Source of the DNA: Rhizophagus clarus
Taxonomy: Eukaryota; Glomeromycota; Glomeromycetes; Glomerales; Glomeraceae
Direction of reading: 5' to 3'
Assembly: GCA_015698045.1 (NCBI GenBank)
Contig: BLAL01000005.1
Coordinates: 310,001 to 374,000, forward strand
Length of the DNA: 64,000 nucleotides
The translations under genes and the position numbers were made by a program. Within the stretch, counting starts at the first letter, position 1. Each line of letters begins with the position of its first letter. The notes beneath the pieces were generated by a model that made no database searches, was not told where the DNA came from, and saw only the letters and a list, made by a program, of their open reading frames with translations. Of the stretch, positions 30,316 through 42,463 are shown piece after piece.

Positions 30316-32581
30316 CTAATTAAGGCCTTATATTGCATTTTAAACATTTCTTAATTTTTATTTAACATTTTTAATAGATTGTCTGTAAGAGAAGTACACA
30401 AAAGTTTGGGAAAATCTATTTTTATTTCTGAAATGTTCTCTGATCTTTCTGATCATAAATAAGATAAAATCTAGTTTTGCCAGATTTCAGAAAACAAAAT
30501 TTACCATTTTTTTTAAGATTTATCTTGCAATATACTACTAAAAAAAACAGAGGAGGAAGAGTTATCTCAGAAATATAATTTTCCAAAAATGTGTACTTTT
30601 ATTACAGACTGTGAATTAATATTTTTTTTCTCATTATTAATAATTACCTTTTATAATAAATTAAGATTTTCATTTTATTCATTATAGGGATGAGAGATAA
30701 AACTCTTCCTGCTGATCATTACACCTATTTTTTCAGAAAAAATTTTGAAAAACTAAAAAATAATAGTAAACAAAGTATGGTAAATAGTTTTTTATTTACA
30801 TACTTATCAAAATACGTAAAAAATAAATGAAAACTAAGGATTCTTTATTCACAGATATCATAATAGCAGTACTAATGATGGGTTTAAAGACCAAAATATC
30901 TACTGAAAGGCTTTACAGTTCAAGAAGCAATAAAAAAACAGGTAGAAAGAGTTACTCAAGAAATAAATCCTGGTTAAAGCACTATTTATTGGGACTCTTT
31001 AACTAAGAGATGATAATTATTATATTGACATTTTCAAAGCTTTTAATTTTTTTTCACTGGATTTTATTAATAGCGTAGTAGGATTCAAAACAATATATAA
31101 ATATGTTAGATTTGAGTTTGCTTAATAGTCATATAAAAAAAAATCTTATATAAGACTTTTATTTGTTTATTTTGATATAAAATTTTTAGTTGGTTAGATA
31201 TTTAAATGTGTAGTTGAACTTATTTTTATTTCAGCTCAGTAATTATATTTGCGTAGCAGAATCTCTTATTCATATAACAAAGATTTTCATATATATAGAG
31301 AAAATTTTAATTTTACATGTATATCAAAAAAAATTTTTTACAAAAAATTTTTTTAAACTGATACTTCTTTTCTATTATTTACATTTTTTAATTTTATAAA
31401 CACAATATTATATTTAATATTTATAAAAAAAATCATGTTTTTATAATAATATTTTTATATTCTTATTTTTTGTTTACTAATTTTACTCATATATAAAATA
31501 AATTTTAAACAAATAAAATTATCTTTTTATATTTAAGTAAGTTGTTTAGTAGTGTAAAAAGCATTTGTATTTTAATTTTTATAATTCTAAGTATAATATT
31601 TATAAAGATAATTATATTTTTTAAACAGTTCTAACTCCAAAAAATTTTTTTTTCTCTTTTAATTTTAAGATGTAATAACATCACTTTGGTTAAATGAAAT
31701 TACTTTTTTATGCTTAAAAAGTTTTTCAGTAATATTAAATCTACCTGCATATAAATTTTTATAATAATTGGACAAATATTTGTGAAGTATTGACTATTTT
31801 TGTATTATCAATTTTTTTGCAAAACCCTATTTTGCAACTTCAGAATATGATTTTATCACTTTGGTCAAATAAAATTGTTTTTCTTTGCTTAAGTAAAGTT
31901 GTTCAGTAGGGTCAAATCTATTTATAATAAAAATTTTAGAATAATTGGATTAATACTCGTGAAATGTGACTAACTTTTATATGTTTAATTATTTATTATT
32001 TAAGTGATTTTAATTTTAAAGTGTAATTTTTTTTATTTTAAATCAACTTGTTAACTTTAAGAAGTTGTTCAGAAGGGCTGGCAACAATTTATATTTTAAT
32101 TTTTATAAATCTAAATATAATAATATTTATAAAAAATTGCATTTTTATAACAATACTAATTTCCAAATTTTAAAATTATTTTTAAAATAGTAATAATATA
32201 TTAATATCATATTAATATTAATTAAAATTAAAAATTTTGAAGTTTTGATTACTAGTATATCATTTTATATTATTAATTTATTAATATTTAGTGAATCAAT
32301 TTTCACAATTTTTTTTTTTGCAATGATATAAAAAATTAATTTACTATTACTATATATTTATTATAATTAAATTATCTTTTTATACTTAAATAAAATTATT
32401 TGTATTTGATTTTAAATTATTTTAATGTAATTTATATTGGTCATATATCTTAAATATATGTCAGAAACAAATTGCTTAGCAAAATTTAAAATAATTTGCT
32501 TATTAATTATAATAAATTTTAAGGTTACTGGGCAAAATTAGGTAGTTTAACAAACTGTCTAAATGTTGAAAGGGTAAAACT
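30316..32581. repeat. AT-rich DNA with diverged direct repeats
   Basis: A unit of about 180-200 bp containing TTTATGCTTAA.TAAAGTTGTTCAGTA, TAAATTTTTATAATAATTGGA and AATATT.GTGAAGT.TTGAC recurs, diverged, near 31545, 31690, 31870 and 32040, with weaker copies near 33710 and 34490. No gene. The source element is not known. Confidence 0.5.
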
Positions 32582-32815
32582 AGGACCTTGAAATATATAT
32601 ACAGAGGTCAGATTCAGCTAAAAAAAATTTACTAATGGCTGTACACATTTTTTCAGGGCCAGAATTATGATAATTTCAGCCAGTTTCTAATATCAGTAAT
32701 ATAATTTTGGTCAGAACTATTTATAAAAAGAAAGATCTACACAATTTTTTTGGTTCATTGTACACGAACCTAGACCTGACCTTTTTATGTATATTTCAGG
32801 ATCCTGTAAAACTTG
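32582..32815. mobile_element. hAT-type MITE with 8-bp target duplication
   Basis: A 234-bp element. Its ends are inverted: AGGACCTTGAAATATATATA on the left and, as reverse complement of the right, AGGATCCTGAAATATACATA, continuing into AGGTCAG. GTAAAACT flanks it directly on both sides (32574-32581 and 32816-32823), an exact 8-bp duplication, which fits hAT-type insertion. Internal GGCCAGAATTATGATAATTT words are shared with 8572-8690. No coding capacity. Confidence 0.75.
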
Positions 32816-34315
32816 ACAAAATTATATTAAAATCTTAATATAAAATTAGCGAAACTTGACAAATGTTAAAATTTATAGTAAATCATATTAAATAGCGGCG
32901 AAACAATAGTAAAGTATTATTAAAAAATCAGTAAAACTAGCCAAATTTAAAATTAGTTTAGGCAGGCAATCTTAATAAATTTTAAAATTTTCATCTGACC
33001 TATATATATATTGTTTGAAATTCTAGCGTAGTCCTTTTTTTATATAATATAGTGCAGTTACAGTTATGTTTTGCCTGCTTATTTTTAAGCATAATTTTAT
33101 TTTAAAAGTATAGAATGGTCTTTCTTTTTAGCTTATCCTGAAGGTTTCATTTAAATTTTTCTTTTTTATTTATTTTTTTGTTATACTAAATTTTTATTGG
33201 TCAATTTTAAAAGAATGGGTTTATGCAAGGATACTTTTGTGTAGACTGAGAGGCATGGTATACATTATTTCCATCTAGAAAGACATTGCTATATATTTTT
33301 AACTTAATTCTAAATAGTATTATTGACAATTCTTATAGTTATTAACAGTCCATAATATTAGTTAATAGTTTAGGTTATACTGGTTCTGAAATTATTGTAT
33401 TCATTTTTAATAAAAGAATAAAAAAAAAATAAAAATAAAAATAATTATTTAAATGTATCATAATTTGGCTTATTCTATTTTTCCTATTTTTTCTATATTA
33501 AAAATTTTTTAAAAAATCTATTAAACAAAAAAAATTAAATATTTTTAAAATAACTAAAGAGAATTATTTAACAAATATATATATTATTTATTTATTAATA
33601 ATATTATTTAACTATATATAAAATATAGATGTTTTTTAATATATTTTTTTTAATTTTTATAATAATATAATTTTAAGATTTTAGTTAAATATAATAAATC
33701 TGGATAGCTTACTAAATAAAGTTGTTTAATAGGCATGAAAAGACCTTAGATAATTATAATTAAGATCATATTTGACTATAATTTTAAACTTTACATATCA
33801 TTAAATATAATATTTTATTAATCTAATATTATAAAATATCATAGAAAAAATGTAGCTTTTAAAAGAAAAATCTTTTAACGTTAAAATATTTTAGATTTAT
33901 TGATCAAAACTGTAAATAAATCTGTATAACATGATAAAATTTTGGGAATTTTTATATGCTTTTTCACTTTTGATATACATAGAAATATACAAAAAAATAA
34001 AAATTATTATTAATAAATATTACTTTTTAGATTACAAAATTATAGATAATAAAATGGCAAATATTTTTACAAAGTTTATGCCTATAGCTTTTAAAGTATA
34101 CTTGAGATAATAAAGACAAATTTTTACTATAGTAGATATGACCTTTATTATAATTATCTGGTATTCTGTCATAAAACTATTCAAATGTTAATTTTATCAG
34201 TCAATTTTAATATTTACAATAGTATAAATATTTTTGTATGAAAATTACTGTGCTATATACAGGTTATTTTTTTATTTTTTTATATATTTTACAATGTAAT
34301 TTTGTATTTTAATTA
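32816..34315. other. AT-rich intergenic DNA, nothing clear
   Basis: No ORF and no convincing repeat ends; one diverged copy of the 31.5-kb repeat unit lies near 33710. Confidence 0.4.
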
Positions 34316-34326
34316 AATAAAACAAG

Positions 34327-34464
34327 TTGGTGAATGATTAGACCAGTCATTGACTGGAAATATTCATATATAATTATTAATTAGAAGTGATTATATCATG
34401 TAATTATCTCTTTACTTAATAAATGATGGTACAGCTTCAACACCAAAAAAAAAAAAAAATAAAT
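34327..34464 (+). mobile_element. Small retroposon (SINE-like) with poly(A) tail
   Basis: A 138-bp insert ends in CACC followed by an A-run and is flanked by an exact 11-bp repeat AATAAAACAAG (34316-34326 and 34465-34475). GCTTCAACACC just before the tail differs at one place from the Pol III B-box pattern GGTTCRANNCC, and TTGGTGAATGATTAG at the start is A-box-like. An internal 15-nt palindrome CCAGTCATTGACTGG is present. It is probably a tRNA-related SINE or a retroposed small RNA. Confidence 0.55.
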
Positions 34465-34475
34465 AATAAAACAAG

Positions 34476-35280
34476 CTTTTTAAAATTAAATAATAAGTTA
34501 TTCAGTAGGTATAGAATTACTTAGTATTAATTTTTTTATCAAGTTAGCTTTAATATTTATGAAGTAATTAGCAATTTTATTTTGGTATATTTAACTTTAC
34601 AATAAATACATTCATTCTTTATACTTTATTAAATTTGATAAATTATTTTTTTTTAAAAATAATAAATAATTTAATATTTTAAAGAAAAATATAAATTTTT
34701 TTTTGATTTTTTTTTTTTTAAGATAAATATGTGAAATAAACATTAAGCCAATCAAAATTTAGATGTCATAAAATTATACAGGATAGAAAATTTAGTGAGA
34801 GAAATATCTATGATCATTTTGAAATTTATTTAGAATTTACAGTATATATTGTAAGATACTTAATATTTTTTATACCTACCTTTTTAAATAATTTATATAT
34901 TTTTACAGCTTCTTGGATTTTTTCTTGCAAGTATTTATGAAAGATTTCTGGAAATTGCAATCCTATTTCTTCTGACCTCTTTTATAAAAAAATGGAAATA
35001 TATTCCAACATTTTATTATAGATTATTCTCTTTGCCTTTTTTTTTTTAATTTTACTATTTTGTATAATTTTATTAATCTAAATTAAAAATTCTTTTTATA
35101 ATAATACCAGCACAAAATCTCTTTCTGATTAGCACAAATTGCATTACATTTAGTATCAGTCACTTCATTAAATAATTGAACTAGGAAAAGCAATAGAAGT
35201 ATTAGTAAGAATCCCTAGCTGAAATCACATCATAAGAAATGGTTTTATTATTTGATTAAGTGTCATCCTTAATGTTATTA
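34476..35280. other. AT-rich intergenic DNA
   Basis: Nothing recognised. Confidence 0.4.
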
Positions 35281-35284
35281 GCTA

Positions 35285-35440
35285 TCATTTGTATTTCATT
35301 ACTGCAACTCTATTCTCAAGTTTTTCAATTCTAACATCATGCCTGATATTTTTCTTGATTATATGTCTTAATTTCATATTCTCATTCTTAAGTACAGCAA
35401 TTTCAATCTCATAATCAGCTTTAATCTTAACATGACATGT
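35285..35440 (-). pseudogene. Coiled-coil gene fragment
   Basis: About 50 minus-strand codons read KIKADYEIEIAVLKNENMKL, then RHDVRIEKLENRVAVMKYK and a stop. The pattern (EIAVLKNEN..L, RIEKLENR) is a heptad coiled coil of the kind found at the ends of many Rhizophagus proteins. There is no start codon or upstream frame, so it is a fragment. Confidence 0.4.
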
Positions 35441-35839
35441 TTATTAATATTTTTTATTAATATTTTTTTATACAATAGATAATATTCAATGTTGTGGCAA
35501 ATGGAAACACTTTATTAATACAGAAATAAAAATAAATACAAGATCGAAAGTGTGCCTATGATACATGATGTCTAAGCTAATATACAATTATATATGATTA
35601 TTTTTTTAAGCAATACTAACTAACTTTCTATCTGATTCTTCCTCCACATGTACCTTATCCTCAATAAGCCAACTGAATGATTATGCCTAAAACCTTCCTC
35701 ACATCCTTATGCAACCTTTAATATATATTCTTCAGAGTTCTTGTTCAAAGATTCTTTGATAAATTCAAATGCTAAAAGGTGCTTTACTCGCCTGTAAAAT
35801 TTCACCTGACAGATGTCACAACTCCGTAAAGATAGTCAA

Positions 35840-35960
35840 AATAATCATCACTACCACGTTTCTATTTTCTCTTATTCGTTTCATATGAACTTTCGAGTTT
35901 CTTGATATTCTTAGCAAAGACTTCTGTTAACTTTTGCCAAACTTTGTCCTCTGTAATCAT
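35840..35960 (-). pseudogene. Unrecognised coding remnant
   Basis: Minus strand: MITEDKVWQKLTEVFAKNIK, then KLESSYETNKRK, stop, then KRGSDDYFDYLYGVVTSVR, stop. The composition is protein-like and the second stop-free part stays in frame, so a decayed gene is likely. The family is not recognised. Confidence 0.3.
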
Positions 35961-36026
35961 CTACGAGTTTATATTTTGCAGTAAGTTAACGTAGTATGCA
36001 GGAGAGATGTTTAAAAAGTACAAGAA

Positions 36027-36690
36027 ATGATCAATTTTGCCGATTTCTGTTTTACAGACATGAAAAATTACCTAACCTGATTTTACCGAAATTCCATTTT
36101 ACCGACATGAAGACTGACAAAATTTATCAGATTACTGCGCAAAGAAAAGGACTTTAGAGTAGTCGATAGATGAATTATAAAAAATAAATAATGTAATAAA
36201 ATTGTTAATACAAAAGTATTACCAAAGTATTACGAGTTATTTACGGAACTTCTTGTCAACTAGGAATTTTTCATTCCTGATTATTCTCTTATTAAGTAAC
36301 AAATTCTCCCTTAATAAGGAAAATTTCAACAATAAAATTAAATTTATTCAATAAATAACATCTAATCTTTTAATAGGTTTAAATTTTTTTCATAGATACT
36401 GTAATTATTACTTGTCCACACTTTAAATTTATGAATTAAAAAGGAAGGATAATCATTTATGGCTGTACAATAAAGTTCTCTGTATAGTTTAGCGAAACTA
36501 AAAAATTTAAACACAAAAAACAAATGGTAATGTAAAATTTCATCATGTCAATCATATGTCGATCATGTCGGCAAAATGGCTATTGACAAAATAGGAACTC
36601 GTTTCGGGAAATGGTAAGTCGGTAAAGAGAAGTCTGTAAATTTTATGTCGGTTCGATAAAATGGGTAAATACGTTACAGACAAAGTGGTA
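36027..36690. mobile_element. Non-autonomous element with TTTTACCGACAT repeats
   Basis: The left 100 bp have TTTTGCCGAT, TTTTACAGACATG, TTTTACCGAAA and TTTTACCGACATG; the right 150 bp have the same words on the other strand (ATGTCGGCAAAAT, GTCGGTAAAG, ATGTCGGTTCGATAAAAT, AAGTGGTAAAG). The outer ends (TTTTGCCGATTTCTGT and CTTTACCACTTTGTCTGT) are imperfect inverted repeats. The subterminal-repeat layout recalls CACTA-like or similar DNA transposons; no coding region and no sure target duplication. Confidence 0.4.
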
Positions 36691-36806
36691 AAGTCATTCA
36701 AATTCAAATCGTTAAATGTTGACTTTACATACGGCCATGTATGCGATGAAGTATGTCTAGGTCATTATTACGACTTTCATTATTGTCTTGAAGAGATATG
36801 TGAGTA

Positions 36807-37510
36807 ATGTTAACCAATAAGAAAGATTTGATCGCTATCGGAAGTTCCCCGAAAACATGCCATTTGACAGATTCATCATTTCGTGTGTCAACAAAAATTA
36901 AGACCAATCAGCATTCAGAATTTGCACTTGCATTAAAAAAAAACAACCCACAAAAAGAAGAATATCAACATAAAATAATAAAATTGGTGTATATACTGTA
37001 ATAACGCCATAAAACCGGTATAATAGAGTCTTCAAATAAAAAATAGAACCAATTAAAAATTGGTATATTCTAAAGATTTTATATGATTTCCTTTAATTGT
37101 ATAATTCTTGCTAATTCATTCCAGGATTTAATTTTGTTGGTGAAACATTATCGAGTACAAATATGGTAGATCCATGCTACATTTTGTTTACACTAACAAA
37201 TAAACTGATTGTTATTAAATTAAGGCTAAATAAAAGTGACACCAAATTTGTTTCGAAAGACAGCCTACATTTTGATTTCACGAATATAATGCAAACTTAT
37301 GATTGCTTTGTTTTACTATTTGGGATTTGTAAACAAATTTTATGCAGGTATATATCTAATTTTAAAACTGAGTATGTAATAGAAGGATTAATCGAGAAGT
37401 TTAAACATATCACAAAATATATTAACGAACAAAATATTTTGAACATCTCAACGACGCAAATCAATTGAAAGAACAAATCAATATATTATCAACATATGAA
37501 CAAGTTAAAA
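36807..37510 (+). pseudogene. Unrecognised gene relic in two or three pieces
   Basis: A 64-codon frame from 36807 (LIAIGSSPKTCHLTDSSFRV), then after an acceptor TTCATTCCAG (37124) a second frame (NFVGETLSSTNMVDPCYILF, to 37466), then a shifted frame near 37440 (EHLNDANQLKEQINILSTYE) to a stop near 37534. Codon use and composition look like a real protein, but no single frame or in-phase splice connects the parts. Family unknown. Confidence 0.35.
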
Positions 37511-37652
37511 AGGGATCATTGTTCCTTAATTAATATATTAATTGTAAAGATTTTTTTTATAATAAATATATACTTGAAAAAAAAGATTTTTTTTTTGAAA
37601 TTATTTCCCTTAATAATTCTTCGTAACGTACGAAAAGTATTTACGAACAGAG

Positions 37653-39119
37653 ATGGATCTCTATGATAAACATATGTGCGAGTAAGTATTATTTTTCTAA
37701 CATAACTAGCTTCCGTTACATTACAAAAATTTTTTTGAAGTTTAACGCGATCGTATTTAAATCACAGATGGAGATATAACATCATTGATTGTAAAGATGA
37801 TGAAAAGATCTATTATCAAATACTTCTCATAATAAATACATGTTTAAATTGTATATTCATCCTAATCTCAGCAGTATTAATTTACTGGAGACTTAAACTT
37901 CGTTTAGACGTAAAATTTTGGTCTAAAGAAGCGTGGCGTCCTATGAATCTATTCTTTTTATGGTTTATTTTATATTATTTATGTAAGTATTCCTATGTTG
38001 TAAATTTTGTAAATTTGCGATCTATCTTATATATATTAAAATTCTGATAAATAAATTTCTTTCAGTACGTTCTTTTGCAAGTCTTATCGTATTATTAGGA
38101 TTATTCGCTGATAAAATATTCATAGTTATTATGATATACGATCTTTCATGGAGTCCGGGTATAATAGCAATTTTATTATACATTAAAGGAATGTTCCATC
38201 TCATGCCACGTTTAACATTTGACCAATTTACGAATAATAATTATTCTCATAACAAAAATTCCGTCAAAAAAATCTGGATTCCAAGAGATCAATGCGTAAA
38301 ATTGATTTTTTGGTCTGTCTCAGTATTTATCGTACTTATCATGTTGATGTTTTCACTATTAAAAAGTTATTTTTATAAAGAATCAATCCCACTTTTAGAA
38401 TCTCCATTACTAGTTGGTAGTTTATTTATTAGCGTTTTATTTTTATATAATGGAGGAATTTTAACTACTTTAACGAAAAATTGTTTAATCTTATCTGAAG
38501 AAGAAAACTTCGAAAATGATAGAAATCATCTATCTATTATATTTCAACAAAATAAATTAAAACTTAAGAAATATCTTCGAAAGGTAATTTGACTTGTCTT
38601 CTTCATATATTGTATTATTATTACTAACATCTAATAAATATTTTTTAGATGATGTTATTTAATCTTTTTTGCGGGGTCAATTTTCTATTAACTGCAATAT
38701 CGATCGTATTTTTCTTTTTTCCTTATGAAACTCGTACAATATTCATTTTGAACTTAATACTTTGTATTTTAACTTATGTAATCTTTCCAACTTTCACGAT
38801 CGTTCTACATATTGTCATGATATTATTGTGAGTATAACTAAGTATACTGAAAAATTAAATTTTTTGTATAAAAAAAAATGCTTTAACCCAATTATGTTTA
38901 TATGTTTATAGAGAAATTACAAAACGACATAATAACAATTCGAATGTTACAGGTATTTAAATTCTTATTTAATATTAATTAATTTAATAAAGATTTATTA
39001 TAATAATCTAATTATCATTTTCTTTTTTAGTTCACGTAGAAACGACACAACTTTATAGTGTACAAAGCAGAATTCTAACGAATGATCATTATAATGATAT
39101 TTGTAAAACTCCCATATAA
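37653..39119 (+). CDS. Seven-helix membrane protein, six exons, 356 aa
   Basis: Exons 37653-37681, 37768-37982, 38066-38583, 38649-38827, 38912-38952 and 39031-39119 join in frame, with donors GTAAGT, GTAAGT, GTAATT, GTGAGT and GTATTT and YAG or ATAG acceptors. The product has seven hydrophobic segments: YYQILLIINTCLNCIFILIS, NLFFLWFILYYLLRSF, IFIVIMIYDLSW..IIAILLYI, LIFWSVSVFIVLIMLMF, LLVGSLFISVLFLY, LFNLFCGVNFLLTAISIVFF and ILNLILCILTYVIFPTF. A short N-terminal tail, and a hydrophilic C-terminal tail (TKRHNNNSNV.. SVQSRILTNDHYNDI). This is the layout of a G-protein-coupled-receptor-like protein, but no family motif was recognised. It stands alone, after a gene relic. Confidence 0.7.
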
Positions 39120-40692
39120 ATCGCGGTAATCCCCCAAACCAAAGTTTTTCTTTTCAATAACAATTTGTATTAATAATTATTATATTTTTCCTTTATTTAT
39201 CTTTATCTATTTAGAGAGACATAATTTTAAATTATTTATTTATCGGATGAGTCATTGCATTTATATATGGAATAAGAAATAAAGCAATCATTTGAAATAT
39301 CTAAAGTTTTCTCCGGCATCTACTTCTTCCCGTATTCTTTTTTTGTTTGTTACACTCGCTGATCTACTGGTAACGAGGACCGTTAGAAGGTCCGAAACGA
39401 GCTCACGGCTTTAATTTTTAATATATTTCCAGTGTTACACTTTAGATAATTGATTAAATATCAAACACTAAATTATCGAGATTCAGCGTTCGTCTACTTT
39501 ACAAATAAAACCGCGCATTTTCATTTGTTCTTCACCAACTGAATAAATCACATAACGAAATAACGTTCAACTCAATGGTCTTTTACGTGCCATTGTTGAT
39601 AAACGTTTAGAGAAGATTATGCAATACGATATAGAAATTCAGTTTTGCTCGTGACTTATATGTGATCATGTAAGCGACGTACGTCACTCGTTCCTGATAA
39701 GAAACTGACGTCAATATAAAAAAATGATATACTCGATAAAGATATATATAGTGCGTTATGTAAATTTTTTTTTTGAGTTTCATGGTCATGTCCATGATCT
39801 ATTAACTCGTTACAATTATAGCATTCATAGACGTTTGGTTTGCTCATGCGTTCATTTATAATGTTGATATATGAACGAACCGTTTTTTCTGACTCAGGAA
39901 ACGGAGCCAATACATCATAGAATTAATTTTTTTGTGAATTCGGGTAGCCAATGAATGGAAATCCTCACCTGTTTGTGCTATTCATTATAGAAATTTCATT
40001 TTTCATGAGTGATGCTATCAATTAACCAATCTATAGCAGTTCTCGTACATAAGATGTCGCTCGTGTTTCATTGAAGCAATACTAGTTTGTATTTCTGAAG
40101 AAAATATTCTTAAGGTCGATAATATAATGATAAATACCCGATTATTGATTTTATGATCGGAGCGTATACCAATCACCTACCTACAAATAAATTTTCGTGT
40201 CCCGTCGATTGTCTCCTCTTCTCCTTCAAAGACAACAATCGTTAATATAAAATCCATTCCAAGAATTGTAGTTTGTTGAATATAATAACTCTTTTTTGCT
40301 GTGATTTATAACTTTATAAATTAAAATCAATTTTGATCGAAAGACGGTGAATTCATGTGATGTACGTCAACGTCAAAAAAATCATTGGGCTAAGATCAAA
40401 CTACAAATACATAACGTCATAACCTTTAATCACGTGATAATTTGTCAAGGTCGATGAGGTTGTTATTCTTGACAAGAATTTCATTTCTGATTTTCAATTT
40501 TTCCTACAGAATTCCGTAAATCGGTTTGCGCCACATGACACATGATATCCTACAAAATTTTCGAAAAAAACCATGAAATGTTAATATGGACAAGTATTTA
40601 TTTATTAACGTATTGAAAAGTATTATATTCATTGCATTGTTATTTCCGAAAATTTCTTTTTAACTCCTCCTACACTTCTCTAATATGTCAAT
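39120..40692. other. Intergenic DNA, little recognised
   Basis: A minus-strand open frame at 39656-39910 contains YECYNCNELIDHGHDHE, a CxxC motif, but it has no ATG at its start and no visible splice partner. A GC-richer word with a small hairpin (GGACC gttaga AGGTCC-like) lies near 39378. Otherwise nothing was seen. Confidence 0.3.
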
Positions 40693-41180
40693 TTACACCA
40701 TAAGAGGATAATCAAAGGGTTCATAATCTATTCGTCCGGCAGCTGATAGCTTATTTATTCGGCAAACCGAAAGACAGACATCCGCAACTCCCGCTTGATG
40801 ATGGGTCCTTAGGAAGAAATCATTAAACATAGCTAATAAGTCCAAAAAAACAATTGAAAATTTTCATACCGTGGAGGAAACTGATATTGACACGTGGGGA
40901 TGGCCAAATTATTTCTGAATAAAAGCAATGTGTTTAACCCATTGAAATCTACGCCGCCGTTTCCTACAATATAATTTACAATATCGGCTTGTGTCTGTCC
41001 AGGTACACCATTGCGACAATTCGCCACCGCGTTATCATTGAATCCATTAGCATTCCATTGGATTAGGATAGCGGGATCATCAACATTCATATGTTTCACT
41101 GCTTTGAGAATCAATTTAGCGGTATTTTCATTTCGTAAAAAAACTGGAAGAGCTGATGGCGCTAAAGATATAAAAGCCAT
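40693..41180 (-). CDS. Unrecognised 141-aa protein, two exons
   Basis: Exon 41180-40870 and exon 40807-40693 join across a 62-bp intron (GTATGA...TTTCTTCCTAAG) as PPR|THHQAGVADVCLS with no frame break, and end with TAA at 40693-40695. The N-terminal part reads LPVFLRNENTAKLILKAVKH, then GVPGQTQADIVNYIVGNGG and LLLFRNNLAIPTCQ; the C-terminus is AAGRIDYEPFDYPLMV. The alternative acceptor at 40833 leads to a stop. An acceptor-like TATCTTTAG at the start (minus, near 41163) means the first true exon could lie further upstream. Base use is less AT-biased than around it. No domain was recognised and no signal peptide is clear. Confidence 0.5.
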
Positions 41181-42087
41181 TTAATTAGTTCTTTTATATA
41201 CGGAAATATCAAGGTGTTAGTTAAAAATATGCATCATAACTATTAATTAATCATAACTCTAATGATTTCTTTAAGGCACGCAGTAATGTGAGAATGTGAC
41301 GCAGGATATGCTGGAACTTTCGGTAAAGTACATGAAAAAAGCGGTGCGAATATTCAATCATGTGGTTATCATTAATTCCGAATTCGAATTAAAATTTTTT
41401 TAAAAAATAGAGTTAAGAAAAAAGTTTGCCAATTGATAGAAACAGACGACTTGAAACTTCGGAATCAAGAGACCAAGTGCTTCGGAGCAGAGATCATTTT
41501 TCCCTGAACAATTGAGAAAAAAAGTGAAAAAATGCCTTATTACAACACTGGGTCCTCTGTATAAGTTAATATTTACGTCAAAACCATATGTTATGAAAGG
41601 CTGAGGACTTCGCAATTCCGAGATCTACAGGTGTAAAGCTACTTTGAGTCTCGCAGAGGTGATCGCTAAACTAAAAGGAATCAAAATTCCGTTAGCAGGT
41701 GCTTTCAAATCACACGACAAATGTTAATAATGCTCTTTTATATTTTTCAGCAAGATATAAAGCATGTAGGAGCCTGTGGAACTTCACTCAACTTCTCGTC
41801 ACGTTCTCAGTACGAAGCAACATGACGAATAACTAAGGAAAAAGGCAAATTTTAAATATGGCTGATAACCTTAAAGAGTTGGAAAAGTGTTGATGGATGT
41901 TTTCTCCGTGCAGGGTTAAATACTGTTGAGGATTTGAAAGAGGAAGGTAGTTTTGCGCAACGTATTCAACAAGCAATTGATTGTACTTAAAGATGATAGA
42001 CCCCAGTTGGAGAGATCTTGCTCGTCGGTGCTCCAGAGAGTGAGAAGTGCAGAAGTATTTCCCTTCGTTCCAAGTCAATACATATAT
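41181..42087. other. Intergenic DNA, nothing clear
   Basis: Short open frames on both strands lack start codons or splice partners. A moderately GC-rich stretch 41600-42060 may hold the decayed N-terminal part of the U-box relic that follows (for example MADNLKELEK at about 41859). Confidence 0.3.
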
Positions 42088-42333
42088 ATCTCTTGACTGG
42101 ATGGAAGATCCCGTTGTAACACCTGTGGGTTCTCTTACGATAGAGTAGAACTTGAAGCATGGCTTGAAAAGGATCCTTTTGGTCCTCTATCACGAAAACC
42201 CCTTATCATTGATAAGGTTTATACAAATAGAAATCTTAAAGAGGCTATTGATCATTACAGAGATAATTTCTTCGCTTTTCGATTCCACTTACAAATTAAT
42301 TTATACTGTCAATTCTTATTTCCACATCATGTA
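42088..42333 (+). pseudogene. U-box ubiquitin-ligase domain relic
   Basis: The frame SLDWMEDPVVTPVG is the start of a U-box, then it stops at TAG (near 42148); a shift by one base continues with SYDRVELEAWLEKDPFGPLS and NRNLKEAIDHYRDNF, the rest of the domain. The break lies in the GTGGGTTCTC word after the PVG residues. U-box proteins join ubiquitin to targets; this copy is not intact. No ATG-led upstream frame was found. Confidence 0.65.
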
Positions 42334-42463
42334 ACAGCGATATATTCGCATGTTCTTTATGTACTTTAAACCAACGTTCTTTATTAAATAAAATTATTAT
42401 ACTTTGACGAATTGTTGACATGATCTGTCATCACATGGCAAGTTGAACAATGTTCGTGATGCA

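Noticed and set aside
35490..35700. Possible LTR end (TGTTGTGGCAAATGG at 35490)
   Set aside because: The TG start and a minus-strand AATAAA fit an LTR, but no matching CA end, second LTR, primer site or target duplication was found.
39656..39910. Minus-strand 84-codon frame with CYNCNE
   Set aside because: No ATG at the start (TTG only), no splice partner and a simple A/T end; not enough to call a gene.
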